From NCBI GenBank assembly GCA_036417435.1, contig CM070901.1, positions 53,537,001-53,601,000 of the forward strand: a stretch of DNA of 64,000 bases, read 5' to 3'. A program made the position numbers and the translations under genes. This DNA comes from Inia geoffrensis. Taxonomy: Eukaryota > Chordata > Mammalia > Artiodactyla > Iniidae. Below are positions 1 to 13,360 of this stretch, one piece after another (position 1 is the first letter of the stretch; each line of letters opens with the position of its first letter). The notes below the pieces were generated by a model. It saw nothing but the letters and a program-made list of their open reading frames with translations. It did not search any database and had not been told where the DNA came from.

Positions 1-189
1 TACCAACCCCTGCCCCCCACCCCCCAGCAATCTCTTTTCTAGCGTTTTCCGTGTATAAAATTTTTAAATTGAATATTTTTATCTCTCTAATGAATGACCC
101 TCTTATTCTTTAATGTAAAAGGTAACGTACATGCAAAATTTAAAATCTTTGTTTAAAAAAATGTGGGCAGCTCACATAACGTCTTTACT

Positions 190-412
190 ACTGCCAAGTG
201 CTTTCCCAGGTGCTTTATGTATGTTGACTCATTTAATTCTCAGTCCTATGACATAGGTAATTGTTGTCATCCTCATTCCTCCAGCGAGGAAACTAAAGCA
301 CAGAGAAGTCAAGTAACTTGTGTAAAGTTCTACAGCCAGTAAGTGGTGGAATTGGGATTTGGTCCTAAGCAGTCTGGCTTGAGTATGTGCTTTTACTATA
401 CTATCCTGCCTC
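190..412 (-). repeat. MIR SINE
   Basis: The core GACTCATTTAATTCTCAGTC and GAGGAAACTAAAGCACAGAG, followed by AAGTAACTTGTGTAAAG and CAGCCAGTAAGTGG, are hallmark MIR sequence in reverse orientation. Confidence 0.85.
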
Positions 413-734
413 TGAAAAGACAATTGCTAGAATGAAAGCTTTAGCAGTAGAAAGGCATTGTTTGTTCTTAGTACTATGGCTATTATAAGGATCCAGAGAA
501 TTATAATTATGGATATAGAATATTCACATTCAGTGGTATGTGAGATTTCTTGGTAAAATCCAATGTGGTGTACATATTTAAGTATTACAATTATTTAAGT
601 TACAATTTTTATTTAAATAGCTAATTCCGTAACTGAAACATTAAATTCTTATTCACATACTCCTCTTTATTCCCACTACGTTATTTCAAGTTCTCTCCTT
701 TATCTTCCCTGGATTATAATAATAACTGCTTGTT

Positions 735-1318
735 AGATAACAGGCTCTTCAGAATCAGGCTCTGATCTGCCTACAGTTCCAGCCTTAGTTCTTAGCCCCT
801 GTTAATCGTTGACAAAATCACTCTGATCCTGTGTTTCAGCTATATTGATTTTAAATCATCTTATATCCTGCTATTTTATGACTTTACCCCCTCTACACAC
901 ACACCATTTTTTTTGGCCGCGGAATCTTAGTTCCCTGACAAGGGATTGAACCCAGGCCCATGGCAGTGAAAGCGCTGAGTCTTAACCACTGGACCACTGG
1001 GGAATTCCCCCCACACACCCTTAATGTGAGTTCTTTTCCACTTTTCTTCCTGTTTCATAAGTCCCTGTGTGCCTGTTATGGCCTAGTTCTAATGTCACCT
1101 TCTGTGTGAAACCTGCTTGTTAATATTTTAATTGATCCTTGTCCTTTGTTCTTTTAAAATCTATTTCAATGATAGTACTGATTTTCATATTATAACTGCT
1201 GCATCACATATATTTGTCTTCCTACTCTGAATTGCTTGAGTCTTGGATTAAGTCTTACTTAGGTTGAGTCTTACTTAATCTTTAAAGCTTGGCTCCTAGT
1301 GTGGCCCTGGAACCTCTC
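735..1318 (+). repeat. L2 LINE fragment, split by a SINE
   Basis: Degenerate but recognisable L2 3' sequence (TCTGATCTGCCTACAGTTCC at 760, TAATGTCACCTTCTGTGTGA at 1090) lies on both sides of the SINE at 907-1010. Confidence 0.6.
907..1010 (-). mobile_element. Short CHR-type SINE inside L2
   Basis: A T-run then GGCCGCGGAATCTTAGTTCC, and an end at ACTGGGGAATTCCCC, mark a tRNA-derived SINE on the minus strand. CACACACC-like sequence flanks both sides. It splits an L2 fragment. Confidence 0.85.
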
Positions 1319-1344
1319 TGATTTGTTCGAAAATATTTGTAGTA

Positions 1345-1535
1345 GATTGTGGTATAGTGGGAAGTATTAGGTAGTTGGGTTTGTTTCCCAGCTCTGCCTT
1401 GTATTGTATGTCACCATGAGTAACTTCCTTATGCTCTTTCTAATATTTCCTCATCTTTAAAATGTGAAGAATAACCCATAGGATAATGTCTATAAATTAA
1501 AGGCTAATAGGGTAACAAGCTTAGTGCTAGTTGTC
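1345..1535 (+). repeat. MIR SINE
   Basis: TTCCCAGCTCTGCCTTGTAT, GTAACTTCCTTATGCTC and CCTCATCTTTAAAATG follow the MIR consensus order on the + strand, with considerable divergence. Confidence 0.7.
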
Positions 1536-1554
1536 CCTTTCTTTATCAGTTTAT

Positions 1555-2000
1555 TGTTTTTATCAGTTGGGTGTTAAAAACAAAAGAATCCAATTAAAAG
1601 TGGCTTGAACATTAAGGAAAATGTATTGATTTATACAAAAAGAATTTTTAGAATTAGTTAAGTTGTTATCTCAGTGATATTATCAAGTTCTTTCCATCTT
1701 TCTGGCCTTCCGTTTCCAGCAGATGTGTTGGTTCTTTGGCTAGCTCCCCTCAAGATTGCAAGATGGCTTTAAGCAGTTCCAGATATCATCCCTAATGAAG
1801 GGAGAAAAATAACTTTTCTTCTATCCTTCTCTTCTAAAAGACAGCATACCCTTCGTTGGTCAAAATTAGGTCACATAGTTAACCCTCCATCAATTGCTGG
1901 CAAGAGTGTTTGACTAGATTGGCTTAGGTTAGTCAAGATGCATACCATGGAGCCAGTGAAGGATCTAGCCTCTCTGAAAGTATGTGACAGTTGGCATTCT
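1555..2000. repeat. Possible ancient interspersed repeat, family unknown
   Basis: AAGTGGCTTGAAC at about 1600, CAAGATTGCAAGATGGC at about 1755 and AATTAGGTCACATAGTTAAC at about 1865 look like a common ancient mammalian repeat, but I cannot name the family with confidence. Confidence 0.35.
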
Positions 2001-2275
2001 GACATTTGGGAAAAAATCGTATTCTTATTTTTAAAAAAAGTTAGAATGGTTTATGAATAGGTAACTGACAGTGTTTGCCATGATATTTATGGAAAAGTCA
2101 CAAACAAAAAGAACAACAAATAAAAATCTTTAGTGCCTACCTCATAGAATGGGCCAGTTACCCTGTAGAGCATGGGACGATCTCATACAGTGAAAACTTG
2201 TCTTTCTCCAAGTGCTGATAGTGTCATCATTGAGACATGTAAGAGAAAGTACATATTCTGAAGAATTCTCCTCTT

Positions 2276-2325
2276 GTAGTAATAGTAGTGGTAATAATAG
2301 TAGTAGTTGTAGTAGTAGTAGCTGC
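2276..2325. repeat. GTA/TAG-type microsatellite
   Basis: An imperfect (TAG)n tract, including GTAGTAGTAGTAG near 2307. Confidence 0.8.
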
Positions 2326-2452
2326 GGCAAAACTGTTTCTAATTTGAAATAAAATAAAATGAAATAAAAACTTGGCATTTTTTAATGTTTGGGACTTTTT
2401 AAAGTTAAATAGAATCCATCTAAACAGAACAATTGGATGATACATTTAATAA

Positions 2453-3383
<931 letters not shown>

Positions 3384-4509
3384 TGAACTTTAAAAAATTT
3401 TGTTTTAAATGGTGCTCTGTCAGTTGCATTGAAAAAGATCTAGAAATGTTTAAAAATACTATCCAGTTTTATTCAACAAGAAACATCTGCAAGCTACCAC
3501 TTCTAACAGGTTCCCCTTTTTCAATTCAAAGAAAGAACAAATTCCTTATAATACAACTTACTTGCAATGGCCAGTTTGTATTAACAAAAGCTGAATGTTA
3601 AGATCATGAGAAAGTACAGTTTCATTTTAATAGGGAACAATTATATTGGTTATTTTTTCTTCTAGTGAACCTTCCCCTCTTCACATGTGGGATTTGGAGG
3701 AGAAAACAGTGATTATTTCTACCTACATAAAATCCTTCCAGCAGGTGTTGATTGGCAGTAGCAGCAGTCTGTGGCTTAACTAGGGGTATTTAGAAAGATG
3801 GGAACTGGAAAGAAATTATATCCTGTTTCATGTAATGGAATCTAAATAAATGAAAAATTGCATTTATTTCTGGTAAATAAATGTAAACAATATAAAATGG
3901 GAATTTGCATGTGTTCGTGAAGAATTGAGTATGCTTCATTATAAAGAATATATACCTTAGCACAAGCAAATACCCACCCTGACCTAGCTTAAACAAAAAG
4001 GAGATATAAATTGACAGAATAAGGGACTGAGTAGCTTACACACATAAAAAGGAAGAGCTTAACAACCAAATGTTGGGAAGATTGGAACCATCACTTCTCT
4101 GGAGACTATATGCAAATGAAATCAGATACTTGAATGTTGTTGGGAGTTTTTCTTTTTTACTTTTCATGACTGTTTCTTTAGGACAAGTCTGATTTTCTTT
4201 TCTCTGATTTTTATTATGGGGCAGATAATGTGGTCCCCTGTACTTCCTCATTTATATTTATGTTTTTTTGATCAAAGAAGAAAAAGAGCTTTGTAGCTTG
4301 ATTTTAAAAATTCTGTGGATAGATTCTGATTAACATAGCTCGGATCTGGATACCACTTAATAGAATGAGAATCTCTTAGTAGGAGAAAGGAGTAGGTGAG
4401 GTTGAGCTGACCAAAATGAGTCTACCATGCTGTGTCTTTTTTGTGGTGGGAATTTCTCCTGTGTTCTTGGTCGGGGGGTGGGGGGGACTTTATCTTTAAT
4501 TTATTTTTT

Positions 4510-5985
4510 TCTTTCAGTTTTGTTGAGATGTAATTGATGTATAGCACTGTGTAAGTTTAAGGTATACAGCATAATGATTTGATGCATATATTGTGAAAGA
4601 TTACCACAGTAAATTTACTTAACATATATCATCTCATATAGATACAAGAAAAAAGAGGAAGAAAAAGTTTTTTTCCTTGTGATGAGAACTTTTAGGATTT
4701 ACTCTCTTAGCAACTTTCAAATATACCTTCCAGTAGTGTTAACTATAGTCATCATGTTGTATGTCATATTCTTCGTACTTATTTATCTTAAAACTGGAAG
4801 TTTGTGCTTCTTGACCTTCATTCAAATCCCCCATCCCCTGCTTCTAGTAACCACAAATCTGATCTTTTTCTGTGAGCTTGGTGTTTTTAGTTTTTTTGTT
4901 TTCTTTTAAGCTTCCACATGTAAGTGAGATCATATAGTGCTTGTCTCTTTCTGACTTACTTCATCTATACTGCTCACAGAGTCCATCCATGTTGTCTCAA
5001 GTGGCAGGATTTCCTTTTTTATGGCTGTAGAGTATTCCATTGTATATATACCACATCTTTATCCAATCATGCATTGATGGACACTTAGGTTATTAACATA
5101 TCTTGGAAATTGTAAATAATGTTGCATGAACATGAGGGTGCAGATATTGCTCTGACATAGCAATTTAATTTCCTTTGGATATATACCCAGAAATGGGATT
5201 GATGGATCATATAGTAGTTTTATTTTTAATTTTTTTAGGAACCTCCATACTATTTTCCATAGTGGCTATACCAATTTACATTCCCACCAGCAGTGCACAA
5301 GGGTTTCCTTTCCTCCACATCCTCACCAGCATTTGTTCTTTCTTGTCTTTTGGATGGTGGCCATTGTGACCTGTGTGACGTGATGTCTCTTTGTGGGTTT
5401 TTTTTTTTTTTCGCGGTACGCGGGCCTCTCACTGTTGTGGCCTCTCCCGTTGTGGAGTACAGGCTCCGGACACGCAGACTCAGTGGCCATAGCTCACGGG
5501 CCCAGCCACTCCGTGGCATGTGGGATCTTCCCAGACCAGGGCACTAACCTGTGTCCCCTGCATTGGCAGGTGGACTCTCAACCACTGCGCTGCCAGGGAA
5601 TCCCCCTCCTTGTGGTCTTGTTTTGTATTTCCCTAATGATTTGTGAGGTTGAACACCTTTTCATGTACCTGTTGATCATTTGAATATCTTATTTGGAAAA
5701 TCCTTTGCCCATTTTTAAATTGGATTATTTGGGGGTTTTTTTTGCTATTGAATTATATGAATTCTTTTTATACAGTATTTTAGATATTAACCTCTTATCA
5801 GATATATGATCTGCAAATATTTTCTCCCATTGCATTGTTCACATTTTCACTTTGTTGATCATTTCCTTGGTCGTGCAGAAGCTTGTATGTTTGATGTAGT
5901 CATACTTATTTTTGATTTTTTTGCTTTTGCTTTAGGTGTCATATCCCAAAAATTGTTGCCAAGACTCTCCTATGATTTTAAACAT
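4510..5985 (-). mobile_element. Old L1 3' part, antisense, interrupted by a SINE
   Basis: Antisense L1 3'UTR and ORF2 C-terminal sequence run from about 4510. Typical phrases are the reverse complements of conserved L1 3' motifs (for example ATTCCATTGTATATATACCA at 5033). The element is split by the CHR SINE at 5398-5604 and resumes to about 5985. Divergence is much higher than for the L1 at 6204, so it is an older subfamily (L1M or early L1P-like; not resolved by eye). Confidence 0.8.
5398..5604 (-). mobile_element. CHR-2-type SINE inside old L1
   Basis: A poly(T) run, GGTACGCGGGCCTCTCACTG, and an end at CCAGGGAATCCCC mark a minus-strand CHR SINE of about 200 bp. It is tRNA-derived (the tRNA-like end is on the right). 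Short matching flanks with CTTTGTGG/CCTTGTGG suggest the duplication. The nesting shows that the L1 is older than the SINE. Confidence 0.9.
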
Positions 5986-6190
5986 AGTTTTCTATTAGCA
6001 TCGACTGTGTGCTAGATGTTGTATTAAGGGTAGTGGAAAAGACAGGATTCTGCTATATGTTTGTGTGTGTGTGTTGGGAGGGATAGGGTGGAGTAGCTGA
6101 GGAGATAAAGTAAATATTTTCACATAGTGATAAGTGATATAAAAATACTTCTCTATGATAGAACAAACAGTCTTGCTCCCTTAATGCTAT

Positions 6191-6203
6191 TAAAATGACA
6201 GTA
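6191..6203 (+). repeat. L1 target-site duplication, left copy
   Basis: TAAAATGACAGTA directly precedes the L1 5' end and is repeated exactly at 13361-13373, as expected from target-primed reverse transcription. Confidence 0.93.
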
Positions 6204-8278
6204 GAGAGGAGCTTCAAGATGGTGGAAGAGTAAGACGTGGATGTCACGTTCCTCCCCACAAATACATCAGAAATACATCTACATGTGGAACAACTCCTAC
6301 GGAACACCTACTGAACGCTGGCAGAAGACCTCAGACCTCCCAAAAGGCAAGAAACTCCCCACGTACCTGGGTAGGGCAAAAGAAAAAAGAAGAAACAGAG
6401 GTGAAAGAATAGGGATGGGACCTGCACAGTGGGAGGGAGCTGTGAAGGAGGAAAGATTTCCACACACTAGAAGCTCCGTCGTGGGTGGAGACTGTGGGTG
6501 GTGGAGGGGGGAAGCTTCGGAGCCATGGAGGAGAGCACAGCAACAGGGGTGCGGAGGGAAAAGCAGAGAGATTCCTGCACAGAGGATTGGTGCTGACCAG
6601 CACTAACCAGCCCAAGAGGCTTGTCTGCTCAACCGCCAGGATGGGTGGGAGTTGGGAGCTGAGGCTCCAGCTTCGGTCGGATCCCAGGGAGAGGACTTGG
6701 GTTGGCTGTGTGAACACAGCCTGCAGGGGGTTAGTGCACCACGGCTAGCCTGGAGGGAGTCCGGGAAAGTCTGGAGCTGCCAAAGAGTCAAGAGACTTTT
6801 TCTTGCCTCTTGTTTTCCTGGTACGCGAGGAGAGGGAATTAAGAGCGCCGCTTAAAGGAGCCCCAGAGACGGGCGTGAGCCGCGGCTAAAAGTGCAGAAC
6901 CCAGAGATGGGCATGAGATGCTAAGGCTGCTGCTGCGGCCCCCAAGAAGCCTGTGTGCAAGCACACCTGTGCAGCAAGCCACTGCCAGTGTCCTGTGATC
7001 AAGGGACAGCTTCCCTGGGAGAACACACGGCGCGTCTCAGGCTGGTGCAACGTCATGTTGGCCTCTGCCGCCGCAGGCTTGCCCCGCATTCCATATCCCT
7101 CCCTCCCCCCAGCCTGAGTGAGCCAGAGACCCTGAATCAGCTGCTCCTTTAACCCAGTCCTGTCTGAGCCGGGAACAGGCACCCTCAGGAGACCTACATG
7201 CAGAGGCGGGGCCACATCCAAAGCTGAACCACAGGAGCTGTGCGAACAAAGAAGAGAAAGGGAAGTTTCTCCCAGCAGCCTCAGGAGCAGCGGATTAAAT
7301 CTCCACAATCAACTTGATGTACCCTGCATCTGTGGAATACCTGAATAGACAACGAATCATCCCAAATTGAGGAGGTGGACTTTGGGAGCAGCGATATATA
7401 TATGTGTGTGCGTGTGTGTGTATATATTTTTTTTTTTTTTTTTCTTTTTTTGTGAGTGTGTATGCATATGCTTCTGTGTGTGATTTTGTCTATATAGCTT
7501 TCTTTTTACCATTTGTCCTAGGGTTCTGTCTGTCCTTTTTTTTTTTTAAGTATAGTTTTTAGCACTTGTTATCATTGGTGGATTTGTTTTTTGGTTTGGT
7601 TGCTGCCTTCTTTCTTTTTTTTATTACTTTCTAAATCTTTTTTGATAATTATTTTTTATTTTAATAAATTTATTTTATCTTATTTAATTCATTTTATTTT
7701 ATTTCATTTCATTTCATCATCTTTCTTTCTTTTTTTCTCCCTTTTAATCTGAGCCATGTGGATGACAGGATCTTGGTGCTCCAGCCAGGCATCAGGGATG
7801 TGCCTCTGAGGTGGGAGAGCCAAGTTCAACACACTGGTCCACCAGAGACCTCCCAGCTCCACGTAATATCAAACGACGAAAATCTCCCAGAGATCTCAAT
7901 CTCAACAGCAAGACCTAGCTCCACTCAACGACCAGTAAGCTACAGTGCTGGACACCCTATGCCAAAAAACTAGCAAGACAGGAACACAGCCCCACCCATT
8001 AACAGAGAGGCTGCCTAAAATCATAATAAGGCCACAGACACCCCAAAACACACCACCGGATGTGGACCTGCCCACCAGAAAGAGAAGATCCACCCTCATC
8101 CACGAGAACACAAGCACTAGTCCCTTCCTCCAGGAAGCCTACACAACCCACTGTACCAACCTTAGCCACTGGAGGAGGACACCAAAAACAGTGGGAACTA
8201 CGATCCTGCAGCCTGCAAAAAGGAGACCCCAAACACAATAGGTTAAGCAAAATGTGAAAACAGAGAAACACACAGCAG
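6204..8278 (+). promoter_or_regulatory. L1 5'UTR with internal promoter region
   Basis: This GC-rich first half (to about 7380) followed by a T-rich, TA/TG-repeat middle (7390-7740) and a CA-rich last part leads to the ORF1 start. CAAGATGG at 6215-6222, twelve bases into the element, matches the core of a YY1 site and sits where YY1 binds in human L1, where it fixes the transcription start. By analogy the region should carry the Pol II promoter. Several long ORFs here on both strands lack conserved features and are not genes. Confidence 0.75.
7390..7740. repeat. Low-complexity TA/TG and poly(T) tract in L1 5'UTR
   Basis: Alternating TATATA/TGTGTG near 7393-7422 is followed by long T-runs and TTTTA/TTTCA pentamers up to about 7720. 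It lies between the GC-rich start and the CA-rich end of the L1 5'UTR. Confidence 0.8.
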
Positions 8279-9129
8279 ATGAAGGAGCAAGGTAAAAACC
8301 CTCCAGACCTAACAGATGAAGAGGAAATAAGCAGTCTACCTGAAAAACAATTCAGAATAATGGTAGTAAAGATGATCCAAAATCATGGAAATAGAATGGA
8401 GGAAATACAAGAAACGTTTAACAAGGACCTAGAAGAACTAAAGAGCAAACAAACAGTGATGAACAACACAATAAATGAAATTAAAAATTCTCTAGAAGGA
8501 ATCAGTGGCAGAATAACTGAGGCAGAAGAAAGGATAAGTGACCTGGAAGATAAAGTAGTGAAAATAACTACTACAGAGCAGAATAAAGAAAAAAGAATGA
8601 AAAGAATTGAGGACAGCCTCACAGACCTCTGGGAGAACATTAAATGCATCAACAATCGAATTATAGGGGTCTCAGAAGAAGAAGAGAAAAACAAAGGGAC
8701 TGAGAAAGAGATTATAGTTGAAAACTTCCCTAATATAGGAAAGGAAATAGGTAATCAAGTCCAGGAAGCAAAGAGAGTCCCATACAGGATAAATCCAAGG
8801 AGAAACATGCCAAGACACATTAATCAAACTATCAAAAATTAAATGCAAAGAAAAAATATTAAAAGCAGAAAGGGAAAAACAACAAACATACAAGGCAATC
8901 CTCATAAGGTTAACAGCTGCTGTTTCAGCAGACACTCTGCAAGCCAGAAGGGAGTGGCAGGACATATATGAAGTGATGAAAGGGAAAAACCTACAACCAA
9001 GATTTCTCTACCCAGCAAGGATCTCATTCAGATTTGACACAAATTAAAACCTTTACAGACAAGCAAAAGGTAAGAAAATTCAGTACCACCAAACCAGCTT
9101 TGAAACAAATGCTAAAGGAACTTCTCTAG
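8279..9129 (+). pseudogene. L1 ORF1 (RNA-binding chaperone), frameshifted
   Basis: The first 187 codons read openly from ATG 8279 and give a long coiled coil (about residues 35-120, rich in Glu/Lys with Ile/Leu heptads: EERISDLEDKVVKI). The beginning of the RRM domain follows (NNRIIGVSEEEE, IIVENFPNIGKE). A frameshift near 8820 leads to a stop at 8840-8842. The C-terminal part continues in another frame (LQARREWQDIYEVMKGKNLQ, YPARISFRFD) and ends near the TAG at 9127-9129. Intact L1 ORF1 proteins are about 340-360 residues, form trimers and coat the L1 RNA. This one is broken and would make at most the coiled-coil half. Confidence 0.88.
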
Positions 9130-9187
9130 GCAGGAAACACAAGAGAAGGAAAAGACGTACAATAACAAACCCAAAACAATTAAGAAA

Positions 9188-12100
9188 ATGGTAATTACCT
9201 TAAATATAGATGGATTAAATGATCCAACCAAAAGACATAGACTGGCTGAATGGATACAAAAAAAAGACCCATATATATTCTGTCTACCAGAGACCCACTT
9301 CAGACCTAGGGACACATACAGAGTGAAAGCGAGGGGGTGGAAAAAGATATTCCATGCAAATGGAAATCACAAGAAAGCTAGAATAGCAATTCTCATATCA
9401 GACAAAATAGACTTTAAAACAAAAACTATTATAAGAGCCAAAGAAGGACACTACATAATAATCAAGGGATCAATCCAAGAAGAAGATATAACAATTGTAA
9501 ATATTTATGCACCCAACATAGGAGCACCTCAATACATAAGGCAAATATTAACAGCCATAAAAGGGGACATCAACAGTAGCACAATCGTAGTAGGGGACTT
9601 TAACACCCCACTTCATCAATGGACAGATCATCCAAAATGAAAATAAACAAAGAAACACAAGCTTTAAATGATACATTAAACAAGATGGACTTAATTGAAA
9701 TTTATAGGACATTCCATCCAAAAGCAACAGAATACACTTTCTTCTCAAGTGCTCATGGAACATTCTCCAGGATAGATAATATCCTGGGTCACAAATCAAG
9801 CCTTGGTAAATGTAAGAAAATTGAAGTTGTATCGAGTATCTTTTCTGACCACAACGCTATGAGACTGGATATCAATTACAGGAAAAAATCTGGAAAAAGT
9901 GCAAACACATGGAGGCTAAACAATACACTACTTAATAACAAAGAGATCACTGAATAAATCAAAGAGGAAATCAAAAAATACCTAGAAACAGATGACAATG
10001 AAATCACAATGACTCAAAACATATGGGATGCAGCAAAAGCAGTTCTAAGAGGGAAGTTTATAGCAATACAATCCTACCTTAAGAAACAAGAAACATCTCA
10101 AATAAACAACCTAACCTTATAGCTAAAGAAATTAGAGAAAGAACAACAAAAAAGCCCCAATGTTAGCAGAAGGAAAGAAATCATAAAGATCAGATCAGAA
10201 ATAAATGAAAAAGAAATAAAGGAAATGATAGCAAAGATTAATAAAACTGAAAGCTGGTTCTTTGAGAAGATAAATAAAATTGATGAACCATTAGCCAGAC
10301 TCCTCTAGAAAAAAAGGGAGAAGACTCAAGTCAATAGAATTAGAAATGAAAAAGGAGAAGTAACAACTGACACTTCAGAAATACAAAAGACCATGAGAGA
10401 TTACTACAAGCAACTCTATGCCAATAAAATGGACAACCTGGAAGAAATGGACAAATTCTTAGAAATGCACAACCTGCCAAGACTGAACCAGGAAGAAATA
10501 GAAAATATGAACAGACCAATCACAAGCACTGAAATTGAAACTGTGATTAAAAATCTTCCAACAAACAAAAGCCCAGGACCAGGTGGCTTCACAGGCGAAT
10601 TCTGTCAAACTTTTAGAGAAAAGCTAACACTTACACTTCTCAAATTATTCCAAAATATAGCAGACGGAGAAACACTCTCAAACTCATTCTACAAGGCCAC
10701 CATCACTCTGACATGAAAACTAGACACAGATGTCACAAACAAAGAAAACTACAGGTAAATATCACTGTTGAACATAGATGCAAAATCCTCAAGAAAATAC
10801 TAGCAAACAGAATCCAACAGCACATTAAAAGGGTCATACACCATGATCAAGTGGGTTTTATCCCAGGAATGCAAGGTTTCTTCAATATACACAAATCACT
10901 CAATGTGATACACCATATTAACAAATTGAAGGAGAAAAAACATGTGTTCATCTCACTGGATGCAGAGAAAGGTTTTGACAGAATTCAACTCCCATTTATG
11001 ATAAAAACCCTCCGGAAAGTGGGCATAGAGGGGACTTACCTCAACATAATAAAGGCCATATATGACAGTCCCACAGCCAACATCGTTCTCAATGGTGAAA
11101 AACAAACCATTTCCACTAAGATCAGAAATAAGAAGAGGTTGCCCACTCTCACCACTGTTATTCAACATAGTTTTGGAAGTCTTATCCACAGCAATCAGTG
11201 AAGAAAAAGAAATAAAAGGAATCTAAATCAGCAAAGAAGAAGTAAAGCTGTCACTGTGTGCAGATGACATGATACTATACATGGAGAATCCTAAAGATGC
11301 TACCAGAAAACTACTAGAGCTAATCAATGAATTTGGTAAAGTAAGAAGATAAAAAACTAATGCACGGAAATCTCTTGCATTCCTATGCTGGAATGATGAA
11401 AAATTTGAAAGTGAAATTAAGAAAACACTCCCATTTACCATTGCAACAAAAAGAATAAAATACCTAGGAATAAACCTACCAAAGGAGACAAAAGACTTGT
11501 ATGCAGAAAATTATAAGACACTGATGAAAGAAATTAAAGATGATACAAATAGGTGGCCAGGTATACCATGTTTTTGGTTTGGAAGAATCAATATTGTGAA
11601 AATGACTATACTACCCAAAGCAATCTACACCTTCATTGCCATCCCTGTCAAATTACCAATGCCATTTTTCACAGAACTAGAGCAAAAAATTTCACAATTT
11701 GTATGGAAACAAAAAAGATCCCAAATTGCCAAAGCAATCTTTAGAAAGAAAAACGGAGCTGGAGGAATCAGGCTCCTGGACTTCAGACTATACCTCAAAG
11801 CTACAGTAATCAAGACAGTATGGTACTGGCACAAAAACAGAAATATAGATCAATGGAATAGGATAGAGAGCCCAGAGATAAACTCATGCACTTATGGTCA
11901 CCTTATCTTTGATAAAGGAGGCAGGAATATACAATGGAGAAAAGACAGCCTCTTAAATAAGTGGTGCTTAGAAAACTGGGCAGCTACATGTAAAAGAATG
12001 AAATTAGAACACTGCCTAAAATCATACACAAAAGTAAACTCAAAATGGATTAAAGATCTAAATGTACAGCCAGAGAGACACAATCAAACTCCTAGAGGAA

Positions 12101-12986
12101 AACATAGGCAGAACACTTTATGACATAAATCACAGTAAGATCCTTTTTGACCCACCTACTAGAGAAATGGAGATAAAAACAAAAATAAACAAATGGGACC
12201 TAATGAAACTTAAAAGCTTTTGCACAACAAAGGAAACCATAAACAAGACCAAAAGACAACTCTCAGAATGGGAGAAAATACTTGTAAATGAAGCAGCTGA
12301 CAAAGGATTAACCTCCAAAATTTACAAGCAGCTCATGCAGCCCAATATCAAAAAAGCAAACAACCGAATCCAAAAATGGGCAGCAGATTTTAATAGACAT
12401 TTCTCCAAAGAAGATGTACACATTGCCAACAAACACATAAAAGAATGCTCAACATCATTAATCATTAGAGAAATGCAAATCAAAACTACAATGAGATATC
12501 ACCTCACACTGGTCAGAATGGCCATCAGCAAAAAAATGTACAAACAACAAATGCTGGAGAGGGTGTAGAGAAAAGGGAACCCTCTTGCACTGTTGGTGGG
12601 AATGTAAATTGATACAGCCACTATGGAGAACAGTATGGATGTTCCTTAAAAAACTAAAAATAGAACTACCATATGACCCAGCAATCACACTTCTGGGATA
12701 TACCCTGAGAAAACCATAATTCAAAAAAGAGTCACGTACCACAATGTTCATTGCAGCTCTGTTTAGAATAGCCAGCACATGGAAGCAACCTAAGTGTCTA
12801 TTGACAGATGAATGGATGAAGAAGACATGGCACATACATACAATGGAATATTACTCTGCCATAAAAAGAAACGAAATTGAGTTATTTGTAGTGAGGTGGA
12901 TGGGCCTGGAGTCTGTCATACAGGGTGAAGTAAGTCAGGAGGAGAAAAACCAATACTGTATGCTAACAGTTATATATGGAATCTAA
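9188..12986 (+). pseudogene. L1 ORF2 (endonuclease and reverse transcriptase), degraded
   Basis: ORF2 begins at ATG 9188 with MVITLNIDGLN and ends at TAA 12984-12986. Endonuclease motifs are visible: PETHFRPRDTYRVK, GDFNTPL near 9595, and SDHNAMRLD near 9850. The reverse transcriptase region shows [13 protein letters not shown] (about 10565) and [13 protein letters not shown] (about 10945). The catalytic box reads [11 protein letters not shown] near 11255, with Cys before ADD where active copies have Phe or Tyr. Frameshifts or stops occur near 9640, 9955, 10120, 10307, 10715 and 11220. Compared with the other L1 at 58597 (MVIGTYISIITLN), seven codons are missing at the N-terminus, an in-frame 21-bp loss. 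It is dead. Confidence 0.9.
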
Positions 12987-13360
12987 AAAAAAAAAAGGTT
13001 CATGAAGAACCTAGGGGTAACACTGGAATAAAGATGCAGTTGTACTAGAAAATGGACTTGAGGACACAGGGTTGGGGAAGGGTAACCTGGGACAGAATGA
13101 GAGAGTGGCATAGACATATATACACTACCAAATGTAAAACCGATAGCTAGTCGGAAGTAGCCGCATAGCACAGGGAGATCAACTTGGTGACTTGTGACCA
13201 CCTAGAGGGGTGGGATAGGGAAGGTGGGAGAGAGGGAGATGCAAGAGGGATTAGATATGATGATATATGTATATGTATAACTGATTTACTTTGTTATAAA
13301 GCAGAAACTAACACACCATTGTAAAGCAGTTATACTCCACTAAAGATGTTAAAAAGAAAA

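Larger units (their letters stand above)
6204..13360 (+). mobile_element. Full-length LINE-1, sense to COP1, inactive
   Basis: A complete L1 of 7,157 bp is framed by a perfect 13-bp target-site duplication TAAAATGACAGTA at 6191-6203 and 13361-13373. Its order is classical: a 2.07-kb 5'UTR (6204-8278), ORF1 (8279-9129), a short spacer, ORF2 (9188-12986), a 3'UTR and a short A-rich tail. The 5' end GGAGCTTCAAGATGG and the 3' end (GTTATACTCCACTAAAGATG) are those of L1 in cetaceans and relatives; the same 3' end recurs in reverse at 42018 and 46957. Both ORFs carry frameshifts and stops, so the copy cannot move by itself. The untruncated 5' end and clean duplication point to a fairly recent, complete insertion. 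It is the only substantial L1 in the window in sense orientation with COP1. Confidence 0.95.

Noticed and set aside
6241..8271. Several ORFs of 60-140 codons on both strands
   Set aside because: They lie in the L1 5'UTR, a GC-rich non-coding region, with no conserved domain or consistent frame.
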